Shown one piece after another: positions 47,601-57,249 of a stretch of 64,000 nucleotides of DNA. A program made the translations under genes and the position numbers. The DNA is from Monodelphis domestica (Eukaryota > Chordata > Mammalia > Didelphimorphia > Didelphidae), in the NCBI RefSeq assembly GCF_027887165.1, contig NC_077229.1, positions 344,453,380-344,517,379 of the forward strand, written 5' to 3'. The notes below the pieces were generated by a model. The model was not told where the DNA came from. It was given only the letters and a program-made list of their open reading frames with translations, and searched no databases. How positions within the stretch are numbered: the first letter of the stretch is position 1; each line of letters begins with the position of its first letter.

Positions 47601-49912
47601 TCAAATGAGATAATAATTATTGTGTTATTGGCAATTAAGATGAGCAAAACAATCCACATTTAAAATAAATTCTGTTTGCACCCATCTAGGATAGCTCCAT
47701 CATATATTTGACAAATGAGGAAACACTGATATGGAGAAATTAAGGGACATGCCTGAGGTCACTCAGCTGAAAAGTGTATGATAAAGGCACACAAGGGGTA
47801 GGATTCAATCTGTTCTCAGTGTCCTTTCCAAGATGGAAAGTTTAGATTCTCTAATCCATTGTTTTTCAGTCATGTTTGACTTTTTATGACCCCCATTTGG
47901 GATTTTCTTGGCAAAGGGATACTGAAGTGGTTTGCCATTTTCTTTTCCAGACCATTTCACAGATGAGGAAACTGAGGCAAAGAGTTACATAACTTGCCCA
48001 AAAACACATAGCAAATATCTGAGGCCAGATTTGAACTCAGGAAGATGGGTCTTCCCAATTTTAGGTCCACTACTTTTTCCTCTTTTCTATCTAGGATCAC
48101 TAGTTCTGACTTGGAAACTAACCATCCTTATCTATTTTATAGTCATCACCTGTTCTTGATTCCAATCTCTTGTCCCAACTCTTTCATAACTTCAATTCAG
48201 GACAAACCATGGAAGCCTTTCTCTATCTCTTGTTTCAAGTGTTTGTTATAAATGCCTTAAAGACTGATCCTTCTAGAAAGGCACAGAATGAAGTGCATTC
48301 AAATTTATTTAGCCAACACACAAGTCCTGACCTGCACAGAATTCAAGCCAAATTATTCTGTAAGAGATGAAAAGAGCTATACACATTCCTTTGTCTCATG
48401 TAATGAAGAAGTCTGGTTTTAAAGGTATACCCTTGATCTCTGATGATACCACATCTATTTTAGACTTAATTTTTCCATTTTCAGCATGAATTTAACAAAT
48501 GTCAGCAAGCATGAATATTTCAACATATAGAAAGCAGAAAAAAAGAGAACAAAATATGAATCAGTGAACCCCTATTGCAAACAGATAGATCTCGTTACGG
48601 GTATATTAACATGGCAGTGCCAACTCTATAATACCCTTGTTTCCTCTTTTTCTGAGCCTCCTTCCACTCTCTTCTGTATATTTTAACACATTATGGATAC
48701 TTTTTTTTACATTGCCATTAACATTCTCTATTAACTCCTCTCCACCAATATTAAAACTCCCTTTTAATAAATAAATAAAGTAGTATATCTTTTCATTTCC
48801 TCCACGCCCAGAGCCTGTTGAAACATCTTTCACATTCCAAATGTAGGAGAACCAGCTTTGGGCTTGGAGTGAATACCAGAGAAAGAGAGCTTCTTGCCCA
48901 AACATTAGAATCAAGAACTTCTTCCATGAACATTAGAGAAAGAAAGTATGTTTTCTTTTGAGTTAGCAGAAAGATTTCAGATCATTTCTTTTATCTGATA
49001 CTACCCTGTATCTCTCTTTGGAAAAATAAATATATTGAAAGAACTAGTTTTTCTGATATTTCCATTTGTGTAATGGAGACCCCAGAGTTTGGAGCATGTG
49101 TTGGTCACAGGTGGGCCACCCAATCCTTATTGTCATGTAGCTCACCTTTGCTGTTGAACCAGAACTTGGCTTGCCACCTTCTGTAACTTCATCTAAGTGA
49201 AGTGCCTGAAATATAGGGGTCAGAAAGAGAAGAAATATATCCATCTCTCAAATATACATATGAAAAAAAATAATAACTGGATCATAGATATATAGCTGGA
49301 AGGGACCATAAATATCAAGCCCAGCTCTCAGACTCACAGAGATGAAATAACTTACCCAATGGTCACACTGAGAGTAAAAGGTAAAGCTGGGATTTTAAAT
49401 CCAGTACTGTGCCTACATCCATGATTTATTTTGAGTCTGGCTTTCCTCTGATTTGGTATATGCTAAGAAAATGCCAACAGATCCTAACTGTAATCTAAGT
49501 CAAGAGCAATTTGGAATATATATCCACTGTATGATTGAGATAAATCTTAAACAAATCTGACATGAAAGTCTCTACTGTATCTCAGAATATATGATGCAAA
49601 AAATACTCTGAATAAGAACTTATAAAATTTCATGAGTCTGTATTTGGAACAGCTTTAAAACAGAAACAAAAACAAAACCCTTTTTCTATAACAGTTACAA
49701 AAAGCTCCATTTGAAGAAATGAAACCAAACAGTTTGCATTTATTTACCTTCTGTATCTGAAATGCAGTTTTCTCTCTGGCTCCAAATAAGACCATAGCCA
49801 TTACTGTTGAAATGCTCAGAGGGGAAATAATCAGATTATCTTCTGTATTTTGCTTCAATTCTCTGAAAAGTCTAAAGCCAAATTTGGAGTTTGCTTCACT
49901 GAGAGAAGTCAT
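38243..49912 (-). CDS. SERPINB3-like: Clade B serpin, SERPINB3/B4/B13-like (gene B), complete coding region
   Basis: Seven coding exons on the minus strand: 49912-49748, 49205-49146, 47003-46869, 45829-45712, 43425-43283, 39103-38948 and 38647-38243. Every junction has AG/GT signals and the phases match, giving 393 residues and a stop; human SERPINB3 has 390. The protein starts MTSLSEANSKFGFRLFREL without a cleavable signal peptide, as usual for ov-serpins, which are mainly cytosolic. Landmarks are ISPLSIS (shutter, about residue 29), NAIYFKGKW (s3A/breach area), ILELPYTNKHLSMFVLLP, the hinge EEGTEAAAATGVVV, and the signature FNCDHPFLFVI near the C terminus. The family role is suicide inhibition of serine or cysteine proteases through the reactive-centre loop. 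The C-terminal NRTNSILFYGR closely resembles SERPINB3/B4 (NKTNSILFYGR), while the hinge TEAAAATG resembles SERPINB13. I am sure of the family and subgroup, but one-to-one orthology is not resolved. Confidence 0.93.
38948..39103 (-). CDS. SERPINB3-like: Serpin B exon 7
   Basis: It has 52 codons, DISRPVQMMKQSGFFNIGNI, then KILELPYTNKHLSMFVLLPT to GLEK, between TTGTAG and GTAAGG. Only 300 bp separate it from the last exon. Confidence 0.93.
39960..41045 (+). repeat. Several L2-type LINE tails and microsatellites in serpin B intron 6
   Basis: AGAATATAAACTCCTTGAAG (39977), AGAATGTAAACTCCTTGAGA (40695) and AGTTCCTGGCACATGACAGG with CTCAATAAATGCTCATT (40990) are L2 3' UTR phrases. A (TA)n tract lies at 40870-40892 and CA/TA-rich DNA at 40000-40070. 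Confidence 0.6.
41546..41668 (+). repeat. tRNA-derived marsupial SINE, internally deleted
   Basis: The head (ACCTAGGTGACTCAGTGGAC to AGGTCCTGGGTT) is joined directly to the tail (TAGTATTGATTCCAAGATGG) and a T run, so the middle is missing. Confidence 0.75.
42270..42435 (+). repeat. CORE-type SINE fragment
   Basis: ATGGAATCATAGGTCC and CACCTGAGAAAACTAAGAAC, then GAGATTTAAACCAAGAGC. It is diverged. Confidence 0.45.
43283..43425 (-). CDS. SERPINB3-like: Serpin B exon 6
   Basis: This 143-nt exon codes KIKNLFSSGSINPATVLALA then NAIYFKGKWAMKFKPENT to FRTNK, with a GTATTG donor. The phase fits the split Gly codon of exon 5. Confidence 0.92.
43950..44092 (+). repeat. tRNA-derived marsupial SINE, first of a tandem pair
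   Basis: TAAGTAGCTCAGTGGATAGA, CCTGGGTTCAAATGTGGCCC and TGTGACCTTTGGGCAAGTCA. It stops at TTACTGCTCTTTGGGG where the next copy starts. Confidence 0.8.
44094..44285 (+). repeat. tRNA-derived marsupial SINE, second of a tandem pair
   Basis: It starts AGTCAGCCAAG-like with an eroded head, then AAGTCCTGAGTTTATATCTG and TGTGACCCTGGACAAGTCAC to AAGACGGAAGGGTAAGG. Box B is changed. Confidence 0.75.
44714..44727. repeat. G14 homopolymer
   Basis: Fourteen consecutive G bases lie in intron 5 of serpin B. Confidence 0.95.
45050..45550 (+). mobile_element. Probable solo LTR fossil in serpin B intron 5
   Basis: It starts near TGTCAAATAGCTGC, has TTTTAAATAAACCTTC (poly(A) signal) near 45327 and a C/T-rich U5-like part ending near TTAGTTAACA. 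There is no internal region. I found no direct repeat at the ends, so the borders are approximate. It ends about 160 bp from exon 5. Confidence 0.5.
45712..45829 (-). CDS. SERPINB3-like: Serpin B exon 5
   Basis: This 118-nt exon codes SYLDGVKDIYQAGLETMDF then ASEESREKINSWVENQTN and a split Gly codon. SREKINSWVE closely matches SRKKINSWVE of human SERPINB3. Confidence 0.92.
46450..46622 (-). repeat. tRNA-derived marsupial SINE
   Basis: Reverse orientation: plus shows GTGACTTGCCCAGAGTCATA, TCAAATTTGAACCTAGGACC and CTCAATCCACTGTGCTACCC. Confidence 0.85.
46869..47003 (-). CDS. SERPINB3-like: Serpin B exon 4
   Basis: It has 45 codons: AACGTPGEVHSQFRSLLEE, then NKPNDDYSLVIANRLYG to QTFEFLQ. The donor is GTAAGTGC and the acceptor CTGAAG. 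The start of the exon is locally GC-rich compared with its surroundings. Confidence 0.9.
47300..47445 (+). repeat. CORE-type SINE fragment
   Basis: TTGCAGATGAGAAAAGAAAG, then GTTAAATGACCTGCCCAGTG. Confidence 0.45.
47695..47850 (+). repeat. CORE-type SINE fragment
   Basis: ACAAATGAGGAAACACTGAT and ACATGCCTGAGGTCACTCAG in order. Confidence 0.45.
47858..48075 (-). repeat. tRNA/CORE-type SINE with long 3' extension
   Basis: GGTTTGCCATTTTCTTTTCC, GATGAGGAAACTGAGGCAAA and GAGGCCAGATTTGAACTCAG on the plus strand show a reverse copy. It lies in intron 3 of serpin B. Confidence 0.65.
49146..49205 (-). CDS. SERPINB3-like: Serpin B exon 3 (C-D loop)
   Basis: This 20-codon exon codes ALHLDEVTEGGKPSSGSTAK, the same length as exon 3 of human SERPINB3 (VLHFDQVTE...). 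Signals are TTTCAG and GTGAGC. Confidence 0.85.
49280..49430 (+). repeat. CORE-type SINE fragment
   Basis: ATAGCTGGAAGGGACCATAA, then TGAAATAACTTACCCAATGG. It lies in intron 2 of serpin B. Confidence 0.5.
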
Positions 49913-49929
49913 TGTCAAGCTGCTGAGGC
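49748..49929 (-). CDS. SERPINB3-like: Serpin B exon 2 (start codon exon)
   Basis: The acceptor TTTTCTTAG ends at 49930. The ATG at 49912 (ACAATGA) opens 55 codons, MTSLSEANSKFGFRLFREL to AFQIQK, with ISPLSIS in the middle and a GTAAAT donor. Confidence 0.9.
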
Positions 49930-50004
49930 CTAAGAAAACAAGAAACTTCAATCAATCAGACCAAGTGCTGAGCTAGACACTAGATTTAAAAATACCAAAG
50001 AAAT

Positions 50005-50165
50005 AAAAGATAGGAGAGGGAAGAAGAGAGAAGAGGAGGGGGGGGAGAGAAAAGAGGAGAGTAGGGGAGGGGAGAGGAAAGAGAAGAGAGAAGAGGAGTG
50101 AAGAGAAGGGAAGGGGAGAAAAGAGAAGGGGAGGGGAGAGGAGGAAAGATAAAAGAAGGGGGGGA
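50005..50165. repeat. (GGGGA/GAGAA)n purine tract
   Basis: About 160 bp of nearly pure G/A on the plus strand lie 80 bp upstream (gene sense) of serpin B exon 2, in intron 1. Confidence 0.9.
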
Positions 50166-50861
50166 AAATACCTGTCCTCAATGATTTTGCCATAGGTAAT
50201 AAAGTCCTAGACTTGAAGTCAGGACAACCTTGAATTCCACCTCTGATACTTGCTAGTTTTGTGACAGTGGATGTCACTGTACTTGTCTAAGCTTCAAGTT
50301 GTTCATCTTTAAACCGAGGAAGATAGTCCCTAACCAGAGGGCTATTATTATGGTCAATGAGCACTTCATGTATTCTGCCTCAGTCTGGAGGCAGGGGCTG
50401 CTCTGGTGGAGGGATTGAGATCACAGTCACCTCTCACACTGATGAGCAGTGTGACCAAATCGTGAACCTGGAAATCTCGGAGATGAGGAGCAGCTTCTCA
50501 CAAGATCCTCACTGAGCCCTCTTTTTCAGTCTTCAATCATGTAAAGCTCTCCAGGGGAACCCTCTCCTTGAATACTTCTCTTGAGGTCCCTTGCTTGTAA
50601 AACCCTTTAAGCTTTGAACCTTTTATAAATTAATGGAAGCACAACAAAAATAATCCCTAATCCCACCACTGGCTGACTTTCATAAATAACTTCTAAATCC
50701 CTAAAACATAAAGGGAAAGAGTGGGAAGCACTTTGCAAACCTTCAAACATTCTATAAATGTCAACTATTATTATTTTATCTAAACAGACAATCACAGCTC
50801 ACATGACTAGCACTTCAGAGACTGTTTCACAACTACTCTATGAAGCAAGAGAGTGTGAAGA

Positions 50862-51070
50862 TCATAGATTTAAAGCTGGAAGGGGCCTTAGAAGCATCTA
50901 GTACAATCCCCTTATTTTACAGATGAGCGGATTAAAGCCCGGAGATGGTCAGTGAATTGGGAACAGGTGGCTGAGCCAGGACTCAGTTCAGAGCAGTTAA
51001 GTAAATTGCTAATAGTTACAGAACTGATAAGCATCAGGATTCAATCTCAGGTGGTCTCCCCATCACATTG
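50862..51070 (+). repeat. CORE-type SINE
   Basis: ATAGATTTAAAGCTGGAAGG, TACAGATGAGCGGATTAAAG, and later ACAGAACTGATAAGCATCAG. Confidence 0.55.
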
Positions 51071-51339
51071 GAGGGGATCTGAGCTGACTACTCATTGGCT
51101 TCGTTTTACAAAGTGGTAGTTTTCCTCTAGAAGCTCTGAGTCTACAAGAATGCAACCATACAGGAACCTCAGAAGCACATTTAGATATTATCAAGGACAA
51201 ACAGCAGGTGAAGGAAAAGGAAATGTTCTCATGTAAGAGCAATGAAAAGGCATTTCTTCTAAAAATTTGTATGATTTATATTGCTTGCTAACATGACGGA
51301 GGCATAGATTAAGCAAAAACTGACAAGATAAAATTACTT

Positions 51340-51620
51340 AAAGTCCTAGATTTGAGAGAGATCTTAGCAATAATATAGTTCAATCCTCCCTTATCATAAA
51401 GAAGAAAACTGATTCACAGAGATTAAAGGACTTTCTGAAGGTAATTCAGCTTGGCGAGTAACAGAGATGAAGGAAAACTGAGCTCCTTTGATTCCCAGTC
51501 CAGGGCTCATTCCACCACACCACACTAGCAGCAACTGGTTCCATTATCTTTATTTTCTCAGAACCCAACACAGTGCCTGGCTCATGATAGGCCATTAATA
51601 ATGCCTACTGATTAATGAAT
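51340..51620 (+). repeat. CORE-type SINE followed by L2-type tail
   Basis: GAGATTAAAGGACTTTCTGA and AATTCAGCTTGGCGAG are SINE-like. ACACAGTGCCTGGCTCATGA then TAGGCCATTAATAATGCC is an L2 end. Confidence 0.5.
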
Positions 51621-51660
51621 AGCATCTATTTCAGGGAAAATAAATTCCTAAATCAAAATT

Positions 51661-51858
51661 AATGGGAATAGCTAGGTGGCTCAGTGGATAGAGCACCAGC
51701 CTAAAGATCAGATGTCCTGGGTTCAAACCTGACCTCAGATATTTCCTAGCTGTGTGACTCTGGCAAGTCACTTACTCCAACTGACTAGCCCTTACCTTGC
51801 CTTAGAGCCAATATATAGTATTGATGCTAAAACAGAAGGTATAGGTTTTTAATAAAAT
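51661..51858 (+). repeat. tRNA-derived marsupial SINE with target-site duplication
   Basis: AGGTGGCTCAGTGGATAGAG, CCTGGGTTCAAACCTGACCT. Flanked by AAATCAAAATT at 51650-51660 and 51859-51869. Confidence 0.85.
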
Positions 51859-52142
51859 AAATCAAAATTGGTTCAGACAACAGAGTTAAAATACACTTTA
51901 TATAACTTCATCTTAACTGCTGCTTTTAATTTACAGTATATAATAGGCCCCTTGACTGTAACTTTTGCTTCTGTTTTGTTGTTTTATTTTATTTTCTGAA
52001 AAGCTAATCAACCTTAAAATTTGACATTCTTCCCAAGAAACTTGTCTACGTTGTTTACTTTTGACAAAACTTCATGGCAAGAGAACACCCTGAGAAACTT
52101 GGGAATCATACAAGAATAGCTTAAAGGAAGAGATGCATTTAC

Positions 52143-52190
52143 CTTTCTTATTTTCAGCTGTAAAGTTATCAGTCAGATGAGTTTGAAGCC
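52143..52190 (-). other. Non-coding exon 1 (5' UTR) of serpin gene B
   Basis: The minus strand reads ACAGCTGAAAATAAGAAAG and then the donor GTAAATGC. It lies just downstream of a TATA box and is clearly related to exon 1 of gene A. Intron 1 would be about 2.2 kb. The 5' end is inferred from the TATA box. Confidence 0.7.
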
Positions 52191-52214
52191 TCTTTCTAAA
52201 GAGAAAAGAAGGCG

Positions 52215-52277
52215 AATATAAACCCCAGAGTCGCCCCACCCACTCTGCTGCTTGCCTGACCTGTGATTCAGCTCTGA
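52215..52277 (-). promoter_or_regulatory. Proximal promoter of serpin gene B
   Basis: TTTATATT at 52222-52215 (minus) is preceded by GGTGGGGCGACTCTGGGG. The block TCAGAGCTGAATCAC lies at 52277-52263, 40 bp upstream of the TATA box. The layout equals that of gene A. A (CA)n tract on this strand begins a few bases further upstream. Confidence 0.65.
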
Positions 52278-52279
52278 GG

Positions 52280-52280
<1 letters not shown>

Positions 52281-52313
<33 letters not shown>
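52281..52313. repeat. (TG)n microsatellite next to the serpin B promoter
   Basis: About 16 uninterrupted TG units lie less than 10 bp upstream (gene sense) of the block shared by both promoters. Gene A has no such tract at the matching place. Confidence 0.95.
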
Positions 52314-52315
<2 letters not shown>

Positions 52316-52971
52316 GTATAATTTTGCAACAAATATAAAGAGTACAGTAAGGGAAATAGCACCAGATTTGAAGCTGGAAGACCAAGATCAGAAATCTGGA
52401 TCTGATAGTTACTGCTTGTGTCAAGTCACTTCACTTCTGTTGGCCTCAGTTTCCTCATCTGTATTATAAGTAGGAAGTGCATTCTAGATCTAAAATGGGT
52501 AATATTGTAAAGCAGGTAATTTTCTCCTAACATCTTTTCTGAAAATCAGAAATTTCCCTATAGGACTTACTTATTGTAGGTTAAAACTTGAATAATTTTA
52601 AATGTTTTTTGTTGTTGTTGTTGTTTCCCCCATGCACTTGCAGGAAAAAGAAAATGTTTGATTAAGAGGTACTTTACATTTACTTTATAAATAGAATTAC
52701 AATAGGGTGTCTATAAAAAGAAAGTTTTCCTAATTTCTTAGAAATTTGAATTTCTTTGAAATTTGCTATTTACCACTTTTCAGGAACATACCTACTTCAT
52801 GTAGTGAGGTGCACATTTCCTACTTTGAGTTAAGAAGAAAACAGATGCATCTTCTGGAAAGACTAATTAGCAGGATAATCCACAAGTATTTGCAAAGCTC
52901 CATAGAGTCCCATAATCCTTCTTCTAACATAGTGTGAAACACAGAATAGATACTCAGTACCTTCCAGCTGA

Positions 52972-53232
52972 AGGGCAGCTAAGTGGCACAGTGATTCAGG
53001 TGCCAGGCTTGAGTCAAGAAGATTTCTTTTCCTGAGTTCAAATCCAGTCTCAGAAACCAGTAGCTATGTGACCCTGGCTGACTCATTTAATCCTCTTTGC
53101 CTCTTTTTTTTCCTCTAAAAAATGAACTAGAGAAGAAAATGGCAAACTATTGTCGTATCTTTGCCAAGAAAGCCCTCAAATTGAGTCAGAAAGAGTTGGG
53201 CACAACTGGAATGACTCAACAACAACAAATAT
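52972..53232 (+). repeat. tRNA/CORE-type SINE with long 3' extension
   Basis: GGGCAGCTAAGTGGCACAGT, CTGAGTTCAAATCCAGTCTC, AGAAAATGGCAAACTATTGT, CAGAAAGAGTTGGGCACAAC and an (AAC)n-rich end. Confidence 0.75.
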
Positions 53233-53817
53233 ACTGACCAAATTGAAAGCTGCAACTTAAAATTTGCCATCCTAAAATGGTCCCATTTACAGATAGAAGA
53301 TTTTGCCTAATGGTCATTTGACTTAACCACTTCAGCAATCAGTGATTTGATGGGCTACCTACCTTCTCCATTGCTGAAGACCAAAATCTCTCCAATTATG
53401 GCAGTCATTCTCTTCCCCACCCTGGTAGGGGAAAGTCTTTGCCCAGAAATCCAAACTTCTGCTGATGAGCTTCTCTTAACTTAGCTGGACAGGTCTTGAG
53501 ATAGCACAGATGCAACACCTCTACTCAAAGTGAACTTTCCAAAGCATGGGCTTGGCTGGCAGAAACTTGGCAAACTTATTTGTAAAGCAGAGATGATAAT
53601 AACAGCACTCAACTCCCTGATTTGTTTTTAGGATCAATCAAATAAGATATGTATTTTGAAATATATAAATATAAATGTATGTGTATACATATAGATAACA
53701 TATGTAAAACATCTGCAAACTTTAAATCACTGTGTAAATGTTAACCAGTAAAGTTCTATAACCAGCTCCCACAAATTTTTATTCCAATGCATAGAGGTGA
53801 GCAGAAGTGAGCATGGG

Positions 53818-54461
53818 GCCATAGCACTGCTGGGCTTGTACCCCAAAGAGACAATAAGTAAAAAGACTTGTACAAGAATATTCATAGCTGTGCTCTTTGT
53901 GGTGGCAAAAAATTGGAAAATGAGGGGATGCCCTCCAATTGGGGAATGGCTGAACAAATTGTGGTATATGTTGGTGATGGAATACTATTGTGCTCAAAGG
54001 AATAATAAACTGGAGGAATTCCATGTGAACTGGAACAACCTCCAGGAAGAGATACAGAGTGAAAGGAGCAGAACCAGGAAAATATTGTACACAGAGACTG
54101 ATACACTGTGGTACAATCGAACCTAATGGACTTCTCCATTAGTCTCAATGCAATGTCTCTGAACAACCTGCAGGGACCAAGGAGAAAAAAACACTACCCA
54201 CAAGCAGAGGACAAACTGTGGGAGTAAAAACATGGAGTAAAAACAACAGCTTGACTACAGGGGTGGAGGGGATATGAACTAGGAGAGACTCTGAATGAAC
54301 ACCCTACTATGGAAACCAATAGCATGGAAATGGGCTCGTGTTGAGGAAGCATGTAATACCCAGAGAAATTGGGCATCGCCAATTGGGGGGAGGGGGGAAA
54401 AAAAGTGATCTTTGTTTCTAATGGAAAATGACCAAATAAAATAAATGCTTAAAAAAAAAAT
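53818..54461 (+). mobile_element. 5'-truncated LINE-1 with target-site duplication
   Basis: It codes IALLGLYPKETISKKTCTRI, VVAKNWKMRGCPPIGEWLNK and EYYCAQRNNKLEEF (ORF2 C terminus), then the 3' UTR and an A10 tail. It is flanked by GTGAGCATGGG at 53807-53817 and 54462-54472. The coding end is intact. Confidence 0.88.
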
Positions 54462-54599
54462 GTGAGCATGGGTTCTTAAAGGCTATGTCAGCAGAAGTAA
54501 GAAATTTAATTAGTAGCTTTTAATCACTTATAAGGATTAAGATGTAATAAAAATAGGAATAGTATTTTAAAAACTCTACAATGAGGAAATGCCTGTACA

Positions 54600-55020
54600 C
54601 TTCCCCTTATCTTGCCACACATTCTGAAGGTTGTGACATGGGGAAACTGGGCCCCTACTCCAGAAATACTAAGTATTTCATGACTGAATCACTGAAGAAA
54701 AGGAAGGCAAAAAGGGGGAACACCCTGTCATAATCCCTATTACTGGAATCTGTTCCTGAATTCTATTTCATAAATCCTGTTCAGAACCCCTGTTCTAAAC
54801 TTATGTTCAGAACTCTTGGCCCTATTCCTAACCTGTGTTAAGTCACTGTTTATGCTTAACCAAGGATCTAAGATTTCAAGGTCTCAGACCAAACTGGATA
54901 TGTCTGTAGACCCTGGCTTTTGTAACTTGAAACTCTTAAAATAAGTCAATTTTGCCCAATTCTTTCTTTCTTTCTCTCTCTTTTCTTAACACAGAGCATT
55001 AACTGTGGTAGGTCCCACTA
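54600..55020 (+). mobile_element. Possible LTR fossil
   Basis: A region with AACTCTTAAAATAAGTCAAT followed by a C/T-rich run and TCTTAACACAGAGC looks like the R/U5 end of an LTR. The ends are not defined. Confidence 0.3.
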
Positions 55021-55289
55021 AATTGAAAAGGTTTTGAAAGTGGGCCCTGAGACAGTCTCCTTTCCAGGACCAGCCAAGAAAAGTAAGGAGAATCTCATTA
55101 CTTGTAGACTGGTCGCCATGCAATAAATTCTTTGGCCATGGCAAACCGTGAAATAAAGAAAATATGAAATGATTCTCAGTTTTGTGTGACTCTCTTCGGC
55201 TTCCACAGTGATAGTGTCCAAATGGTAGAAAAGGAGATGGGGAACATTAAGTTAATACATGGTTTTTAAACTTCTTTAAACATTAAATT

Positions 55290-56189
55290 AATTGTTGCAA
55301 TGCAATGTCCCAGGCACCCTCTCTTCTGACTCTCTCAGCTGATAACTTTGCTTCATTGAAAAACTGGAGATCATTTGCTCCTCCTCATACATCACTCATT
55401 CATTTCTCATCCTTCACCATCTCCTCCTCCATCCATATATCTCAGGAAGAGGTGGTCCTTCTCTTTTCCCAAGGCCAGCTCCTCTTTCTGTACTCTTTAT
55501 CCCATTCCATCAAATCTTCTCTAGTAGATTGTTTCCTTTTATTATTCCCACTCTTGCCCTATCTCCTGGCTGCTTTCTTGCTCCATATAGGCATACTCAT
55601 TTCTCCCCCATCCTTTAAAAAACCCTCACTTGGCCCAGTAATGGCTGGCAGCTATCATTCTACATCACTCTTCCCTTTCATAAGTAAATTCTTTAAGAAA
55701 ATAGGTGCCTTCATTTCCTTTCCTCTGGCTCTCTTCTAAACTCTGTTCAGTCTGGCCTCCAACATCATCATTCAACATAAAAAACCTCTCTCTCCAAAAT
55801 ACCAGTTATCTCTTAATTGCCAAATCTAATGATCTTTTTTCAATCCTCATTTTTCTGGTCTTTTTGCAGCCTTTGACCCTTTCACCCTCTTCTCGATACT
55901 CTCTTCTCTCTTTAGGTTTTCATGGTACTTTTCTGATTCCCCTTTTACCTGTTTAACCACTCATCCAGTCTTCTTTGCTGGGTCATTATTCAGATCCTTT
56001 CTGCTTCTTATGGGTGTCTCCCAATGCTCTGCTCTGGACTCTTTTCTCACTATACTATTTTACACAGTGATCTCATAAGCTCCAGTGGATATAATATCCT
56101 CAGATCTACTTATCCAACTTTACTTTTGCATCTCCAACTGCTTTTGGAGATTGGATTTCCATGCCCTTGAACATCTTCAACTCAACATG
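55290..56189 (+). mobile_element. L2 LINE, reverse-transcriptase region
   Basis: ATCTCTTAATTGCCAAATCT, TTTTGCAGCCTTTGACCC, CGATACTCTCTTCTCTCTTT, GGTGTCTCCCAATGCTCTGC and AACATCTTCAACTCAACATG are in L2 ORF2 order (AFDxVDHxLL...GVPQGSVLGPLLF region). It is old, with several frame breaks. Confidence 0.75.
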
Positions 56190-56805
56190 TGTAAGGGGTA
56201 AAATTAGGGGTTGTTGACTGAATATATATTATACTAGTGGTCGCCAGGGATTAATTCAATCCCAACAAATTATTCAAGTCAGTTTGAGATTTTTATGGTG
56301 GTTTTAATTACAATAGAAGGAAGAAATTAAGAAGAAGAGAGGGAAGAAAGAGAAACTGGACTGCTGTGGCAAGCCAGATAGGAGTTCAGAGGCCTAAGCC
56401 AAGGGACCGTCTCAATCTAGCTCATCTTCCAGTCACAAGGCCTCCTCCAAGATGAGGGGTCTCTTCAGAGGATAATTTCCTTTAGGAGGTAAAGGAAAAG
56501 AGGAATCAGCCTAACCACTCACCAAGCCTGCTAAGAGCTTTTCCCAGTCACCTCCCCGGCAAGCCACAAACGCCAAACTGCCAAGATGCCAAGCATACCA
56601 CCACGAGCTCCCAACTTGAAAAAAGCCCAACATCTCCATGAGAGAGCAAGCGAGAGCGAGAGCCCCAGAGAGAGGAAGTGACGAGAAATATATAGACTGT
56701 TCTTTACATCACTTCCTGCTTCTCACATGTACCAATGGTAGCTTAAGCTTGACTTAGGACAGCCCAGGGTCTGTCAGTTGTTTCTTATTTGTCACAGCGA
56801 ATATT
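56190..56805 (-). mobile_element. Solo LTR fossil
   Basis: On the minus strand it begins TGTGACAAATAAG and ends CCCCTTACA. A TATA-like GTCTATATATTTC, a GC-rich stretch with CTCTCGCTCTCGC and a late AATTAAA lie between. No internal genes and no clear flanking repeat were found. Confidence 0.55.
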
Positions 56806-56869
56806 GACCCACAGCGAATACCAAGAATACCAAGTGAATACCAAGCCAGGTATTCTATGGTGAACTGTC

Positions 56870-57245
56870 AGCTGGACTCAGGAAACAAGGCCGACCAAAG
56901 AAAAGATTCAGGGATCAGCTAAAGTCCAACTTGCAGTGGGCTGGCATTACACCAAAGCAACCAGAACTCGCTGCCTCTGACAGAAGCAGCTGGTGAACCC
57001 ACATTAACCAGGCCGCCACCACCTTTGAAGATGAGCGACGTCGATGTCTTGCCGCTGCGCGTGAACCCCAACACCAGTCCACAGCCGCACCTCCCGCAAC
57101 AACTGGAGTCCCAGGCCCCACGTGCCACACACTCTGCGCCTCAGCCTTTGGACTCCAAAGCCACATTATCAATAGATGATAATGCACAAAGACAATTGTC
57201 ATTCTCGGTCACCGAGAGACTACCACTATAACAAGGATATTTATT
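56870..57245 (+). mobile_element. RTE-like LINE C-terminal end and 3' UTR
   Basis: Frames read GRPKKRFRDQLKSNLQWAGI then ELAASDRSSW, and in the next part QAATTFEDERRRCLAAARE and GPTCHTLCASAFGLQSH. This is the usual tail of the RTE-like protein also seen at 13360-14285. It is GC- and CpG-richer than its surroundings, which explains the paired open frames on both strands. Confidence 0.6.
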
Positions 57246-57249
57246 TTAA

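Noticed and set aside
55305-55739. 144-codon plus-strand frame
   Set aside because: It lies in an L2 LINE, with Ser/Leu/Phe-rich C/T-biased composition and no conserved protein.
56915-57231. GC-rich frames on both strands that look like a gene start
   Set aside because: Another frame reads as the C-terminal tail of an RTE-like LINE, which explains the composition.
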